The notes under the pieces are model-generated. The model did no database searches. It was given only the letters and a program-made list of their open reading frames with translations, and was not told the DNA's origin. From positions 1-29,990 of the IMG/VR virus record IMGVR_UViG_3300025127_000169: a stretch of DNA of 29,990 nt, one strand, 5' to 3'. This document shows, piece after piece, positions 1 through 10,129 of this stretch; positions within the stretch are counted from its first letter, which is position 1; each line of letters opens with the position of its first letter. A program made the translations under genes and the position numbers. Source of the stretch: a virus.

Positions 1-5
1 ACGGT

Positions 6-3000
6 ATGTTTAGAAATCTAAACAAGAAACCGTTTGTAAAAACTTGTTTTGCCTACATTGGTAATCCATATGATGAAACTGTGCCAGATAGCGTTAGAGC
101 AAAATTTTATCCTATAACTTACAATAAGTTTATTCACTATGGTGGGTACATTACAAAGCCAGGATATTTTTTGCCAGAAAACAGTACCGAGCAGAAAACA
201 GAGCAAGAAATAAGATCATCAAATATTAAAAATGCGTATAAAGACATATTATCTGATTTTAGTGATGTTTCTGTTTATCCTGAAGATCCAGATAAGTTTT
301 TAGAAGAAACTGAATGGTTTGAGCCCGTGCACATTGGTATGATACTTAAAGAATCAAGCAGCACTAACGCTTTTACAAAAATACAAAAACGCGCAAAAGA
401 TGCAATTGTACAGGCATATGCTGATTATCTTGGCTTTGCCGCGTCTGAAGCAGAATTTACAGATTATGAAGGCATTGTCGGATCGCTTTCTACAGAGGAA
501 AAAGAAGCATTGGCAGAAAAAATAACTTCTGATTATGTTAACGAAGATATTAAGCCAGCATATATGAAAGATTTGGTTGTTACAACTGATGACTTGCTTA
601 GAATCAACAGAAAAGGTGGGACGCTCGGGCCTTTGCAGGGTCCCAAAAGGGTTGGCCTAGGCCTCAAAAGACAGCGCTATACAGCCAAAGTTTATCCATT
701 AGATACTAAATTAAGAGATATTAATGGTAATGGTAATCGTTGGTACGCTTTAATGTCTTATTTTACAGGGGTTCTTATGGAAAACCGAGGAGGGGGCTTT
801 AGAGAGTGGGGCGGATCAACTATTCAAGACAACGATGGCGACACTAACGATATTTTGATAATCAATGACGACGATGCTGCTAGCCGATACGACTTGGACC
901 GCGAAACCCTAAATGGAGATCCAATCTTGACTGATACACAATTTCCAGTTTGCATTCCAAGTGGAAGCATACCAAGTGAAGAAGCTGTTAACGCTGCAGA
1001 TAATACTTATAGACGGTATTCTAAAATATCACCCGGCTTTATTAGGCTTATTGAGCTGCTAGCAGATAAAAGTGCTTTAGAAACAATTAACGCGAGAATA
1101 AGACACAGACCTGGCCAAAGAAAGGTTCATCACTGGATGAACGCCTTTATGGAGCTGACTGTTGCTGAAGCTTTAGGATTAACAGACGATCGTCTAAGCG
1201 AGTTGTTTCCTAATTTTAATTCGCTAGATGGTGTAAAAGGAGTTGTTTTTGCCGAGCGTGGAGGCGAAGTTAGTGTTGCTAATGAAGACTCTTCGTTCTT
1301 AACTATTGATTCCGAAGACAGCGAAGAGGCCACTCTTGGTCAAGATGACGATAATCTAGCAAAATACCAAAAATATCAAATATTACCGATGTATATTGCC
1401 TTTGACCAAGTTTTTATACCAGAAAATCATCCATTAGCCTTGACCGGTCAAGATATGTATGACTTTTTTGCTTTAAACAACGACCCAGTTAATAAAGAAA
1501 TGCTTGATCGTTTGCAGAGTAGTACAGAGTTTGACCAAAACCTTGGGTTTACGTCAGCCGTTAAAGCCTTGCCACCAGCACTAGGAAGTGATGCTAGCCT
1601 GTTTCCAGAAAGAATTATAAGTGATAATTTAGAAACTCATAAATTTGATGCTGACGTCATTAAGGTTAATATGCCGTTTACATCTGCAAAGTTAAATTCT
1701 AATGGCACCAGCGCAGGTTTAGACGTTCAGTCGGTCGCAGCATTGTTTACACAAGATTTTAATTATCAAGACATAATTGATCAGTATGTTAATTTTGAGG
1801 CCCTTGTAGAAGAGACCGTGAAACAAGACGACTTGCTATATCAAAATGTCGGCGCTCCTCTACAAAACAACATAAATTTGCAGCTTGATTCTGTGCGCAA
1901 TGTTTCTAAAATTGCAAAAGCAGTGATTAGGCCTAGCCAACAAGGAAGCACACCACCTAATATTATTGACTCTCCAAGCAAGATAGCAAGTCAAAAATTT
2001 AATTTTGATTTAGCTAAGCCTTTGCCGCAAGACTTACAAAGTCTTATTAATAATCTATATGCGGATTCGTCTGGTCCGATTAGCCAGAGAATTGTTTCTG
2101 AATACAACACAGAAACAGATTTAGGAATTCAAAAAGGATACAATTCATTTAACTTTAAAGCACAGATTTTTGGTAAACTTTTATCACAAAAAATTGATAG
2201 TCTTCTTAATCAATACAAAGACAGCAATCAAGCTGGTCTTAGCGAAATAGAAAAAAGCCAACTTAAAGTTGCTTTTGCTGATTATTGCTATCCTGCATTG
2301 CAATCTGCTTATATACATCAGTCGTTTTCTAGACTGAAAGACTCTCGCCTGCAATACAGAAAAGGTATGCGAAATTTATGGAAAAAAATCTTAAGAGTTA
2401 AAGGGTTTAACAAAAATTCTGATCCAGAGTGCGTTAATCCTTTAACAGAAAGCACTGCCTTGTCTAACGAAGAATTACAAAATACTGAAACAGACTTCTT
2501 TAACATAGCTAATGTAAAGCAAAGAATACTAGACTATTATCAAAAATCAGTTTGCAGAGACGTGTATGAGGACAACACACCAGAGCAGAACGCTGGAAGG
2601 ATTGCTTTGCTCCAAGGCACATTGATAATGATGGTGAAGATTTTTACCTTAGAAGCTTGTTTTAGTGGCGTTATAGCTTGGGACAGCTACGACATAGCTG
2701 ATGTTATAGAGTCTGAGCTGTTAATTAATATAATCATAAACAACATCCAAAATGAATTGCCAGAGGGCATCAGTATGGAGCTGATTACAAGCATGGCAAC
2801 AGAGGTCATTAAAAAAGATGAAGGATTATCTGACGTTGAGTTTGCAGCAAAACGTGGCGAACAGAGTGGTCTAGAGTATCTAATTCGTAAAGAAGCAAAG
2901 AGTATTGAGAGAGCAATAGAGGGTGACAAAACGCTTGATCTAGGCCCAGGAGCTAGGTCAAATGTTGGTATATTCAGAAATAGAAACGCTCTGACAACAG

Positions 3001-6000
3001 ATTTAATACTGAGTGTGCTTAAGTCATCAGACCAAGATTTTGAACAGGAATATGTTACCAAAATTAAGCTTGATTTACTTGATGAAGAAGTAGGCTCTGA
3101 CACAAAAGCAGAAATATATCAAAAATTTGGTGTTGAGCCTCCACAGGAACTTTTAGACGTTCCTGTAATACCAGATGATGAGCAGCTACTTCAGCAAGCA
3201 ATTGCTGCAGGGCATCTTCCAGAAGACGCAACATTGATTGTGCTACCAGAAGAAGTCAAGTTTCCAATTTATCCAGTTGCAGATACGCTTGATTTTACCA
3301 ATCCATTTACAATCCTTGTGTATACAATTACTCAGTTTAACAAGCAGCCATCACCAACTACGCCCCCTCTTGACCCTGATGATGCTAATGATAATAGCAT
3401 TATTGGAGATGCTATAAATAAATCAGCTGAGGAGTATGATTTAACATACCAACATTTGCAAACATTGCTTCAGCAGCAAGTAGCGTTAAACGCTGTGTAT
3501 GGTGGCTTAATTCAGCCTCCTGCTGAGGTTCAAATAAAAATACAACAACTAGATAAGGAAATCGCGCGCTACAATATTTTCTTACAAATATTACAATCTA
3601 AAATTAATTTTTATGATCAGTATCAAGACTCAAGCAGCGATACGTTTAAAACTTTTCAGTTAAAATACTTTGCAGCAAATTATGCTTTTCAGCAAAGACA
3701 AAAACTTCAAAATGCAGCTGCAGAGCAAAACTTGATTTTAGATTCTTATCGTCAACAATATGAGTTAGCCCAGCAGTATCCACTGGTGCAAAATCAAGCA
3801 ATAGAAAAAGAAAATCAACAAAAACTAGAGCAATTACAAGTAGAGCTAGATAAAGTTTCTAGTCCTCAAGCGTTTAAGGCTATTTTTGAGGCAACAGATG
3901 TAGATTTTGCTACAGATGTTCGCTTTGAGACAAACATATATACAATGAATTATGGCAGAGGACAAAAAGAGAAAGATATTTTTATTGCAGCTGAGCAGGG
4001 ATTTTTAGAACCAACTCTGCAGATGAATGAACAAAACCTGTTTGATCAAAAAACCGAACAGGATGTTTCAGATATTCTACATAAAAATAATAGAAACTTC
4101 TTTCACTCTTTACCAGTTAGAGGCAGGTATATTACTGGTATACACTATCCTCAAGCTAGCGCAATACAACAGCTGAGAGTAGCTTCTGGAAATGGATTTT
4201 TTGATCTGCCATTTTCTTTTGATAACAAGTCTGCTGAAACAAGTGATTTTAAAAATATAACTGCGATACAACGCGATATTTTAGGCTTATCACATTCCTT
4301 TACAAAAGAAAACTTTTGTGAAACAACATTCGGAACAAAACAAAATGCTAAATTAGGAAATGTTTTATTCCAGCCATATGTTAGATTGGTTGATACTACA
4401 CCAGAAGAAAGAGCAGAGATGACAATAGACATATATCAAACTATTGACACTGACTCTACTGGCAAGCCTTGTGAGCCAAAGTTGGTTAAGTTTACTTTTG
4501 ATGCATCAGATTACGAAGAAGTCTTCCAGCAGATTGATGCCAAGCGCAACTATAACAATAATGTGTTTGGATGTGAGATGCGAGAGTACGTGCCGATATC
4601 TGCTTGGAGCTATTTTTATAATGAAATATTTATGAAAACTTTATTGTCTTACCCGACACATCAGCAATCTGGCTTGAATCCACTACACGAGTTATATAAG
4701 AAATATGGTTTCACACTTATGTTTAAGAAACATAACTTTGGCTTAAGATTGTCATATACAATACCAGCAGAGATTATTAACAACCGCTTGGGCGCCAACT
4801 TTGATTTAACGTCAAAGCTTGATGAAATATTAGGCCAGTCGCCTGACTCTGGAACACCATCTTCCTTAGGAACAAGGTTGTCAAAGGCAATATTATCACA
4901 ACGACCTTACGGATTGTTTGACTCGCAAAGCAAAGCTTCCAATCCAAATATATTTGATTTTAATGGATATGAAGTTTTAGATGAACTTAGCATCCCAATT
5001 ACAGAGGTTGAGCAAGAGCTAACAATAAACGAAGGTCAAAATACTTTCTCTATTGAAGGCCAAGAATACAATCTAGATAGCTTAGGCCATTGGAATCAAG
5101 ATACATTATCAATTGACTTTGCTTCACAGCTAGCGGAAGAAGACAACATTGACAAATTAAAGCACTTAGTCAATAATCCGCACCAATTTTTCTATAAAAA
5201 TCTTTCTCAAACTTTAGTAGACAGAATGAAGGATAGTGCAGAGTTTAAATTAATGTACGATTATATGTTCCCAATGAAGACATACATGGGTCTAGGCTTT
5301 ATCTATGCTGGCGAAGGCTTGACAAAATTCATACCAAAACCAACAGATATTCTAGATGAGTCTAAGAGAACTATTTTTATGGCGATGGTAAACTTATTAA
5401 ATTCAAACGATTATACATTTTTACCAGACGTTTTAGCTAATCAATCTGAGGCTTTAGCTATTAGAAACTTAGGAGGCACAACAGGTAAAGATCCTGATAT
5501 GACCAAAGAGATCTTAAAAATTATATATGAAACAATGTTTTTAGTTCTTAAAAACTTTGTTGAGATAACAGATCCGGCTGTGATTATCGCTAAGAGAATA
5601 ATTGATGCAACAAACGCTATTGTTACAGCAGCTTTGGCCGCAGTTGAGACTGGCTTAAATACAGCTAAAGCTGCTTTAAACGGCGCCAAGCTAGCACAGA
5701 AAAACTTACAGCAGCAAGTTGGTATGCAGGTCACTAGCGCGGCATCAATAGCCAACGCATTAAAAAATACTTTAGCTTTTCCAGCAGATCCAGAAGACGC
5801 TAACTCACCATTGGTAAAAGATTTAATTACCATAGATATTGAAGGCGAAGATCCTGAACAATGGACAGTTGAGTACGATGATAGGTTAAAGCCTAGCTCC
5901 GTTGAGGTAGTTGCTAATGATGAAGGCGAGGCAATTGGTGAAGTTAGCGTTGCTGGAGGTGAGTACTTTGAGAAGCTGCCAGGTGAAAATAAAACAGCGC

Positions 6001-6374
6001 TTTCATCATTCTTGGCAAAACTAGAAGAACTTAATGATTTAATCAGCGAATATGAAGAAGTCACAGTAAAACTTAAAGAAATTAATGAGAAGCTGGAAGA
6101 GATTCTAAAAGAAATAGAAATTTTTCACAGAAAAGCAAAAAATACAATGAAAGAGATATTCCAATCTCCGTACCTTTTACCTGCTCTGTGGGGCGCCCTG
6201 CTTCCATCAATGACCCCATATTTTGGTGGCCTTGTGCCTCCCCCAATTGTTATTGGCCCACCAAGCACCGTGCCTGGTATGATTTATATCGCGTTACTAC
6301 TTATAGATGCAGCAGAAGAAAAGATACACGATGATGTATTTAGCCCAGAAGATCCTTGCATAGAGGAGTTGTAG
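6..6374 (+). CDS. Giant phage structural protein of unknown role, probably 5'-truncated by the window edge
   Basis: The reading frame is open from the left edge to TAG at 6372-6374. The first ATG (position 6) has only five bases before it, so no ribosome binding site can be judged. It is probably an internal Met, with the true start upstream. At least 2122 residues are present. Visible features are an Arg/Gly-rich patch around residues 200-265, an Asp-rich stretch near 274-300, a long Gln/Glu/Leu-rich predicted coiled coil at about 1140-1290, an Ala-rich helix at about 1861-1918, a second Glu/Lys coiled coil at about 2001-2050, and a hydrophobic Pro-rich C-terminus at about 2051-2105 (it includes VPPPIVIGPPSTVPGM). 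There is no signal peptide and no enzyme motif. Lying just upstream of gp25, it is most likely a baseplate, hub-associated or fibre component. A tape-measure role is less likely, because the helical parts are confined to segments. Virion role is inferred from context; the exact function is unknown. Confidence 0.8.
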   Translation: MFRNLNKKPFVKTCFAYIGNPYDETVPDSVRAKFYPITYNKFIHYGGYITKPGYFLPENSTEQKTEQEIRSSNIKNAYKDILSDFSDVSVYPEDPDKFLEETEWFEPVHIGMILKESSSTNAFTKIQKRAKDAIVQAYADYLGFAASEAEFTDYEGIVGSLSTEEKEALAEKITSDYVNEDIKPAYMKDLVVTTDDLLRINRKGGTLGPLQGPKRVGLGLKRQRYTAKVYPLDTKLRDINGNGNRWYALMSYFTGVLMENRGGGFREWGGSTIQDNDGDTNDILIINDDDAASRYDLDRETLNGDPILTDTQFPVCIPSGSIPSEEAVNAADNTYRRYSKISPGFIRLIELLADKSALETINARIRHRPGQRKVHHWMNAFMELTVAEALGLTDDRLSELFPNFNSLDGVKGVVFAERGGEVSVANEDSSFLTIDSEDSEEATLGQDDDNLAKYQKYQILPMYIAFDQVFIPENHPLALTGQDMYDFFALNNDPVNKEMLDRLQSSTEFDQNLGFTSAVKALPPALGSDASLFPERIISDNLETHKFDADVIKVNMPFTSAKLNSNGTSAGLDVQSVAALFTQDFNYQDIIDQYVNFEALVEETVKQDDLLYQNVGAPLQNNINLQLDSVRNVSKIAKAVIRPSQQGSTPPNIIDSPSKIASQKFNFDLAKPLPQDLQSLINNLYADSSGPISQRIVSEYNTETDLGIQKGYNSFNFKAQIFGKLLSQKIDSLLNQYKDSNQAGLSEIEKSQLKVAFADYCYPALQSAYIHQSFSRLKDSRLQYRKGMRNLWKKILRVKGFNKNSDPECVNPLTESTALSNEELQNTETDFFNIANVKQRILDYYQKSVCRDVYEDNTPEQNAGRIALLQGTLIMMVKIFTLEACFSGVIAWDSYDIADVIESELLINIIINNIQNELPEGISMELITSMATEVIKKDEGLSDVEFAAKRGEQSGLEYLIRKEAKSIERAIEGDKTLDLGPGARSNVGIFRNRNALTTDLILSVLKSSDQDFEQEYVTKIKLDLLDEEVGSDTKAEIYQKFGVEPPQELLDVPVIPDDEQLLQQAIAAGHLPEDATLIVLPEEVKFPIYPVADTLDFTNPFTILVYTITQFNKQPSPTTPPLDPDDANDNSIIGDAINKSAEEYDLTYQHLQTLLQQQVALNAVYGGLIQPPAEVQIKIQQLDKEIARYNIFLQILQSKINFYDQYQDSSSDTFKTFQLKYFAANYAFQQRQKLQNAAAEQNLILDSYRQQYELAQQYPLVQNQAIEKENQQKLEQLQVELDKVSSPQAFKAIFEATDVDFATDVRFETNIYTMNYGRGQKEKDIFIAAEQGFLEPTLQMNEQNLFDQKTEQDVSDILHKNNRNFFHSLPVRGRYITGIHYPQASAIQQLRVASGNGFFDLPFSFDNKSAETSDFKNITAIQRDILGLSHSFTKENFCETTFGTKQNAKLGNVLFQPYVRLVDTTPEERAEMTIDIYQTIDTDSTGKPCEPKLVKFTFDASDYEEVFQQIDAKRNYNNNVFGCEMREYVPISAWSYFYNEIFMKTLLSYPTHQQSGLNPLHELYKKYGFTLMFKKHNFGLRLSYTIPAEIINNRLGANFDLTSKLDEILGQSPDSGTPSSLGTRLSKAILSQRPYGLFDSQSKASNPNIFDFNGYEVLDELSIPITEVEQELTINEGQNTFSIEGQEYNLDSLGHWNQDTLSIDFASQLAEEDNIDKLKHLVNNPHQFFYKNLSQTLVDRMKDSAEFKLMYDYMFPMKTYMGLGFIYAGEGLTKFIPKPTDILDESKRTIFMAMVNLLNSNDYTFLPDVLANQSEALAIRNLGGTTGKDPDMTKEILKIIYETMFLVLKNFVEITDPAVIIAKRIIDATNAIVTAALAAVETGLNTAKAALNGAKLAQKNLQQQVGMQVTSAASIANALKNTLAFPADPEDANSPLVKDLITIDIEGEDPEQWTVEYDDRLKPSSVEVVANDEGEAIGEVSVAGGEYFEKLPGENKTALSSFLAKLEELNDLISEYEEVTVKLKEINEKLEEILKEIEIFHRKAKNTMKEIFQSPYLLPALWGALLPSMTPYFGGLVPPPIVIGPPSTVPGMIYIALLLIDAAEEKIHDDVFSPEDPCIEEL

Positions 6375-6384
6375 GAATAAAAAA

Positions 6385-6783
6385 ATGAAAGGAATAGGCC
6401 CACAACTACCATTTGAAATAAGCGACACCGATGGTGCATACCATCTTATAAAAGAATATAAAGACGAAATAAAACAAAATTTTAAAAATCTTCTTTTAAC
6501 CTCGCCGGGTGAAAGAATGATGAACCCTGATTTCGGGGTTGGATTAAGGCAGTTTCTTTTTAATCCTAGTGTGCAGGTCGTTCCAGCTGTTAAAACTAGA
6601 ATACAGAGTCAGGTACAAAAGTATTTACCGTTTATAAGAATAGACAAGATAGATATAAAACCGATTGACGCTAGAGGGCTTTTTGATGAAGATTCGCAAA
6701 TTTTATCTATTGAGATTATTTATGGAGTACCCAGTTTAAATTTAAACACCAGTATTATACTCTCTACAGAGGAAACAAATTAA
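6385..6783 (+). CDS. 25: Baseplate wedge protein, T4 gp25-like
   Basis: This 132-residue protein has the same length as T4 gp25. It carries the family hallmark LLLTSPGERMMNPDFGVGLR around residues 37-56: an extended helix followed by the PGER and NPxFG core that corresponds to the EPR motif of the gp25/IraD family. The family is structurally lysozyme-like in name only. Its known role is to form part of the inner baseplate wedge next to the gp6-gp7 core, contacting the first sheath layer, and it is a marker of contractile injection machines. The ATG follows the preceding stop by ten bases, with AGGAA overlapping that stop (6373-6377) at good spacing. Only three bases separate it from the gp6-like gene downstream, consistent with co-assembly. 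The functional call is strong. Confidence 0.95.
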   Translation: MKGIGPQLPFEISDTDGAYHLIKEYKDEIKQNFKNLLLTSPGERMMNPDFGVGLRQFLFNPSVQVVPAVKTRIQSQVQKYLPFIRIDKIDIKPIDARGLFDEDSQILSIEIIYGVPSLNLNTSIILSTEETN

Positions 6784-6786
6784 TAA

Positions 6787-8580
6787 ATGAGCAAAAAAGA
6801 GAAAAAAATAATCAATTATACATCGCGAGAGTTTTCAACCATAAAACAGTCTTTAGTTGACTATGCAAAAAGATATTATCCAGACAATTTCAAAGATTTT
6901 TCTGAGGCGTCTTTTGGTTCTTTGATGCTTGATACTGTGTCTTATATGGGTGATGTGCTCTCTTTTTATTTAGATTATCAAACAAATGAGTCTTTTTTAG
7001 ATACAGCGATTGAATATGACAATGTATTGAGACTAGGAGAGCAAGTTGGATATAAAGAAAAGCTAAAATCCAATTCATTTGGCTTAGTTTCTTTTTATAT
7101 ATTGGTTCCGGTAACTGCCGCAGGCCTTCCAGACACAGACTACTTACCAATATTAGGAAAGGGCACCCAGCTTACGTCTAACTCAGGACAAGTATTTACT
7201 TTAATTGACGATATTGATTTTGCTGCATCAAGAAACGAGGTTGTACCAGCGACAAGCAATACCGGCGACGGTCAAGTTACAGCATATGCAGTAAAAGCAT
7301 ATGGTAGAGTTATGTCTGGAATTGAAGAGACTGAGCTTATTACAGTTGGCTCATTTACTAGATTTTTAACTGTTGAGTTAGCAGATAGTAATATTACAGA
7401 GATAGTATCAGTTGTTGACTCGGAAGGTCATGAGTACTTTGAGGTTGATTACTTATCACAGGATACTATATTTAGATCTGTAGCTAACAAAGATGATGCC
7501 ACAAGAGAGTTGGTACCCAGCGTTATGGTTTCTACTTCTGTACCAAGAAGGTTTGTTACGACCAACAAGAACGGCGTGATCACTTTAAAGTTTGGCCATG
7601 GTTCAGAGTCCAGCTTAAAAACAGACAACCTAACTCATCCATCAAACGTAGTTTTACAAATGCATGGTAAAGATTACGAGCAAGACACAAGCTTTGATCC
7701 TTCGGACCTTGTTAAGTCTGATAAATTTGGAGTTGCGCCTGAGAATACAACTTTAAGAATTATTTATAGGAAAAACACTTCTGACAGCTCCAATGTAGCT
7801 ACAAATGGGCTAACAAACATATTAAATCCAATTTTTATATTCAAGCCAGCAGCAACGGTTAGCACAAAAATTGATTTTGTTCGTAACGGCCTAGAGTGCG
7901 TTAATGAAGAGCCAATAACTGGTGATACGTCCTTACCAACAGTTGGCGAACTTAAACAAAGAATAAATGATGTTTTTGCCTCTCAAAACAGAGCAGTTAC
8001 AGCTAGCGACTATGAGGCCCTTGTTTATAGAATGCCGGCAAAATTTGGTCAAGTAAAGAGAATTAGCATTTTAAGAGACCAAGACTCTTTTAAAAGAAAT
8101 TTAAATATGTATTTGCTGGCTGAGGATCCAGATGGAAATTTCTCAGTGGCCAGCCAGATTCTTAAAAATAATGTTAAGACTTGGCTTAATAATTATAGAA
8201 TGCTAAATGACACTATTGATATTATTGACCCAAAGATAATAAACATTCAAATTAACTTTACAGCAGTTGTAGATTACGAGCAAGATAAATTTGAAGCTCT
8301 AAACATCGCAATTACAGAAATACAAGAAATGTTTGCACAAAAATTAGACATTGGACAGCCAGTTTACATTACTAAAATTTATGATGTTTTAAACAATCTA
8401 GATGAAATTGTTGATGTTGTAAATGTTAAAATTACTAATAAGTCTGGTGGTACTTATTCTGATGATAGTATTAATTTAAATCAATATATCTCAGCGGATG
8501 GTAGAATTTTATACGCACCTGAAAATGTAGTTTACGAATTAAAATTTCCTAATTCAGATATTAAAGGAACAGTTAGATAA
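6787..8580 (+). CDS. 6: Baseplate wedge protein, T4 gp6-like / baseplate J family
   Basis: The protein has 597 residues, close to the size of T4 gp6 (about 660). Its N-terminus has the typical gp6-like segment: YTSREF at residues 11-16, then a Tyr-rich helix region with KDFSEASFGSLMLDTVSYMG and SFYLDYQ to about residue 75. A central ITLKFGHGSES stretch near residue 265 matches the FGxG turn of baseplate J-type proteins. Residues 391-415 (NRAVTASDYEALVYR) open the conserved C-terminal half that ends in ITNKSGG. In T4, gp6 dimers form the ring that links adjacent wedges and is central to sheath-contraction triggering. The same role inside the virion is inferred here. AGAGGA at 6768-6773 serves as a somewhat distant ribosome binding site. 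The stop overlaps the next start by one base. Confidence 0.93.
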   Translation: MSKKEKKIINYTSREFSTIKQSLVDYAKRYYPDNFKDFSEASFGSLMLDTVSYMGDVLSFYLDYQTNESFLDTAIEYDNVLRLGEQVGYKEKLKSNSFGLVSFYILVPVTAAGLPDTDYLPILGKGTQLTSNSGQVFTLIDDIDFAASRNEVVPATSNTGDGQVTAYAVKAYGRVMSGIEETELITVGSFTRFLTVELADSNITEIVSVVDSEGHEYFEVDYLSQDTIFRSVANKDDATRELVPSVMVSTSVPRRFVTTNKNGVITLKFGHGSESSLKTDNLTHPSNVVLQMHGKDYEQDTSFDPSDLVKSDKFGVAPENTTLRIIYRKNTSDSSNVATNGLTNILNPIFIFKPAATVSTKIDFVRNGLECVNEEPITGDTSLPTVGELKQRINDVFASQNRAVTASDYEALVYRMPAKFGQVKRISILRDQDSFKRNLNMYLLAEDPDGNFSVASQILKNNVKTWLNNYRMLNDTIDIIDPKIINIQINFTAVVDYEQDKFEALNIAITEIQEMFAQKLDIGQPVYITKIYDVLNNLDEIVDVVNVKITNKSGGTYSDDSINLNQYISADGRILYAPENVVYELKFPNSDIKGTVR

Positions 8581-10103
8581 TGGCTATAAAAAGATATACA
8601 GCGACAAAAGATAACACGATTACAAACGCATTTGGTGTTGGTTTATCTACAAGAGCAACAGGCTCAAATATGGGCGCCTCTGATATACTAGAGATCTTTT
8701 CAATTTATGGCCAGCAGCAAACAACCTCTTCTGCAGCGACAGGCTCTGTTGAGCTTTCTAGGCTTTTAGTTGAGTTTCCCGTCAGTACAATATCTGCCAA
8801 TAGAGCAGCAAATCTAATTCCAGCATCTGGAAGCGTTAACTTTTTTCTGCGTATGTTTAATGCGCGGCATTCTGAGCAACTAGCAAAGGATATTACTGTT
8901 AATGTTTTAGCAGTGTCGCAGTCTTGGCAAGAGGGAACTGGGCTAGATATGGTTTCTTACACTGACACAACCAGAGACTCAATAGATGGCTCAAACTGGA
9001 CTAATAGAGAGAGGTCAGCAGCTTGGGGCAAGCCAGGTGGAGAGTATCACTCTTCTTCTTATACCGCTGGTCAAACAATGCCAAACTATACTTTTACTTT
9101 TACTGATGGTTACGAAGATCTAGAACTGGATGTTACAGCTGTTGTGGAAGAGTGGATCGCAGGTACGCAACCAAACTACGGTTTTGGAGTGTTTTTAACT
9201 TCTAGTCAAGAGGGCTACCTATCTAATTCTTCCGGCTTAGATTCTGGTCCGAGCTTGCACAATCCAGCCGGCGCAAAAAGAAGCTATTATACTAAAAAGT
9301 TTTTTTCTAGATCTAGTGAGTTTTTCTTTAAAAAACCTGTAATTGAGGCCCGTTGGGATTCTAGAATTGCAGATGATAGAGGTAATTTTTATGCTAGTTC
9401 TTCAATAGCTAGTGGAGCAGATAATTTAAACAATCTGTATCTTTATAATTATATAAGGGGTCGTCTAGCTGATATACCACGCACTGAAGTAGTTTCTCTT
9501 AAGTTGTATGCTAGCTCTAATTCATCACCTACCGGCAACGCTCTTGCTACTGCAATTGCGTCAAAACTGCAAACTGGAATATACAAAGCTCAAATAGCTA
9601 TTGACACTACAGCTAGTGTCCTACATGATGTATGGTCTGGCTCAATTGGTGGTGAGTATAAAACTGGGTCAATTTCTGTCAAAAGCTTTAATGATGAAAA
9701 TGTCTTGCTCGCTAACGCCTACCCTAGGTTTACAAGCGCAATTACAAATTTAAAACCAAAATATGTAAAAAATGAGCAAGCTAGATTGAGAGTTTTTTCT
9801 AGGGAGATAGGAAAGGCACCAACTTTGTACACCGTTGCAACTTCTGATATACAACCTGCTATTATCCAAAGCGCTTCGTTTGAAGTATTAAGAATGTTAG
9901 ATGAACACACCGTCATAAACAACTCTACGGGAAGCTCTACTTACCACACATATTTATCATATGATAACTCTGGCAGCTACTTTGATTTAGATATGTCTCT
10001 GCTGGAGCCAGGATATATGTATGGGATTAGACTTTCTTATCACGTAGCAGGAGACTGGAGAGAACAAGAAGAAGTGTTCAAATTTAGAGTTGAAGATAAT
10101 TAA
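8580..10103 (+). CDS. Virion protein with DNRLRE/CBM96-like jelly-roll domain
   Basis: The protein has 507 residues. Its N-terminal half reads like a DNRLRE-type (CBM96-like) beta jelly-roll. It has an opening TATKDNTITNAF with NMG, the RLLVEFPVSTI strand at about residues 59-70 (family pattern RxLlxFdl), a VNVLAVSQSWQEGTGLD strand and turn, and VTAVVEEWIAG with PNYGFGVFL at about 184-205, matching the usual DVTdlVqxWlsGxxxNyG. The C-terminal half, from KPVIEARWDSRIADDRGNFY at about residue 252, is a second predicted beta-rich region that I do not recognise outside phage relatives. No catalytic residues are evident. It starts at an ATG overlapping the gp6-like stop by one base, with AAGGA at 8564-8568. 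Placement between gp6-like and gp7-like genes suggests a baseplate-attached, surface-exposed, possibly glycan-binding component. That role is inference. Confidence 0.8.
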   Translation: MAIKRYTATKDNTITNAFGVGLSTRATGSNMGASDILEIFSIYGQQQTTSSAATGSVELSRLLVEFPVSTISANRAANLIPASGSVNFFLRMFNARHSEQLAKDITVNVLAVSQSWQEGTGLDMVSYTDTTRDSIDGSNWTNRERSAAWGKPGGEYHSSSYTAGQTMPNYTFTFTDGYEDLELDVTAVVEEWIAGTQPNYGFGVFLTSSQEGYLSNSSGLDSGPSLHNPAGAKRSYYTKKFFSRSSEFFFKKPVIEARWDSRIADDRGNFYASSSIASGADNLNNLYLYNYIRGRLADIPRTEVVSLKLYASSNSSPTGNALATAIASKLQTGIYKAQIAIDTTASVLHDVWSGSIGGEYKTGSISVKSFNDENVLLANAYPRFTSAITNLKPKYVKNEQARLRVFSREIGKAPTLYTVATSDIQPAIIQSASFEVLRMLDEHTVINNSTGSSTYHTYLSYDNSGSYFDLDMSLLEPGYMYGIRLSYHVAGDWREQEEVFKFRVEDN

Positions 10104-10129
10104 TATTATAGAGTTACTGGACAAATTTA

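Noticed and set aside
654-663. Perfect 10-base palindrome GGCCTAGGCC
   Set aside because: It encodes Gly-Leu-Gly in the giant first gene, has no flanking repeat or regulatory context, and is probably chance.
3413-3420. TATAAATA, identical to the T4 late promoter core; another copy at 26528-26535
   Set aside because: Both are deep inside coding sequence, far from any gene start, and are expected by chance in AT-rich DNA. No gene junction here carries the box.
5441-6064. A 207-codon open frame on the minus strand, plus many shorter antisense frames across the window
   Set aside because: They lie wholly inside long plus-strand genes, are Ser/Leu-rich in the way typical of antisense readings, and have no credible family resemblance.
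10104-10129. Possible promoter in the 26-base gap before the 2081-residue gene (TATTATAG)
   Set aside because: There is no partner box at a sensible distance and no room for a leader. It is better read as an AT-rich spacer.
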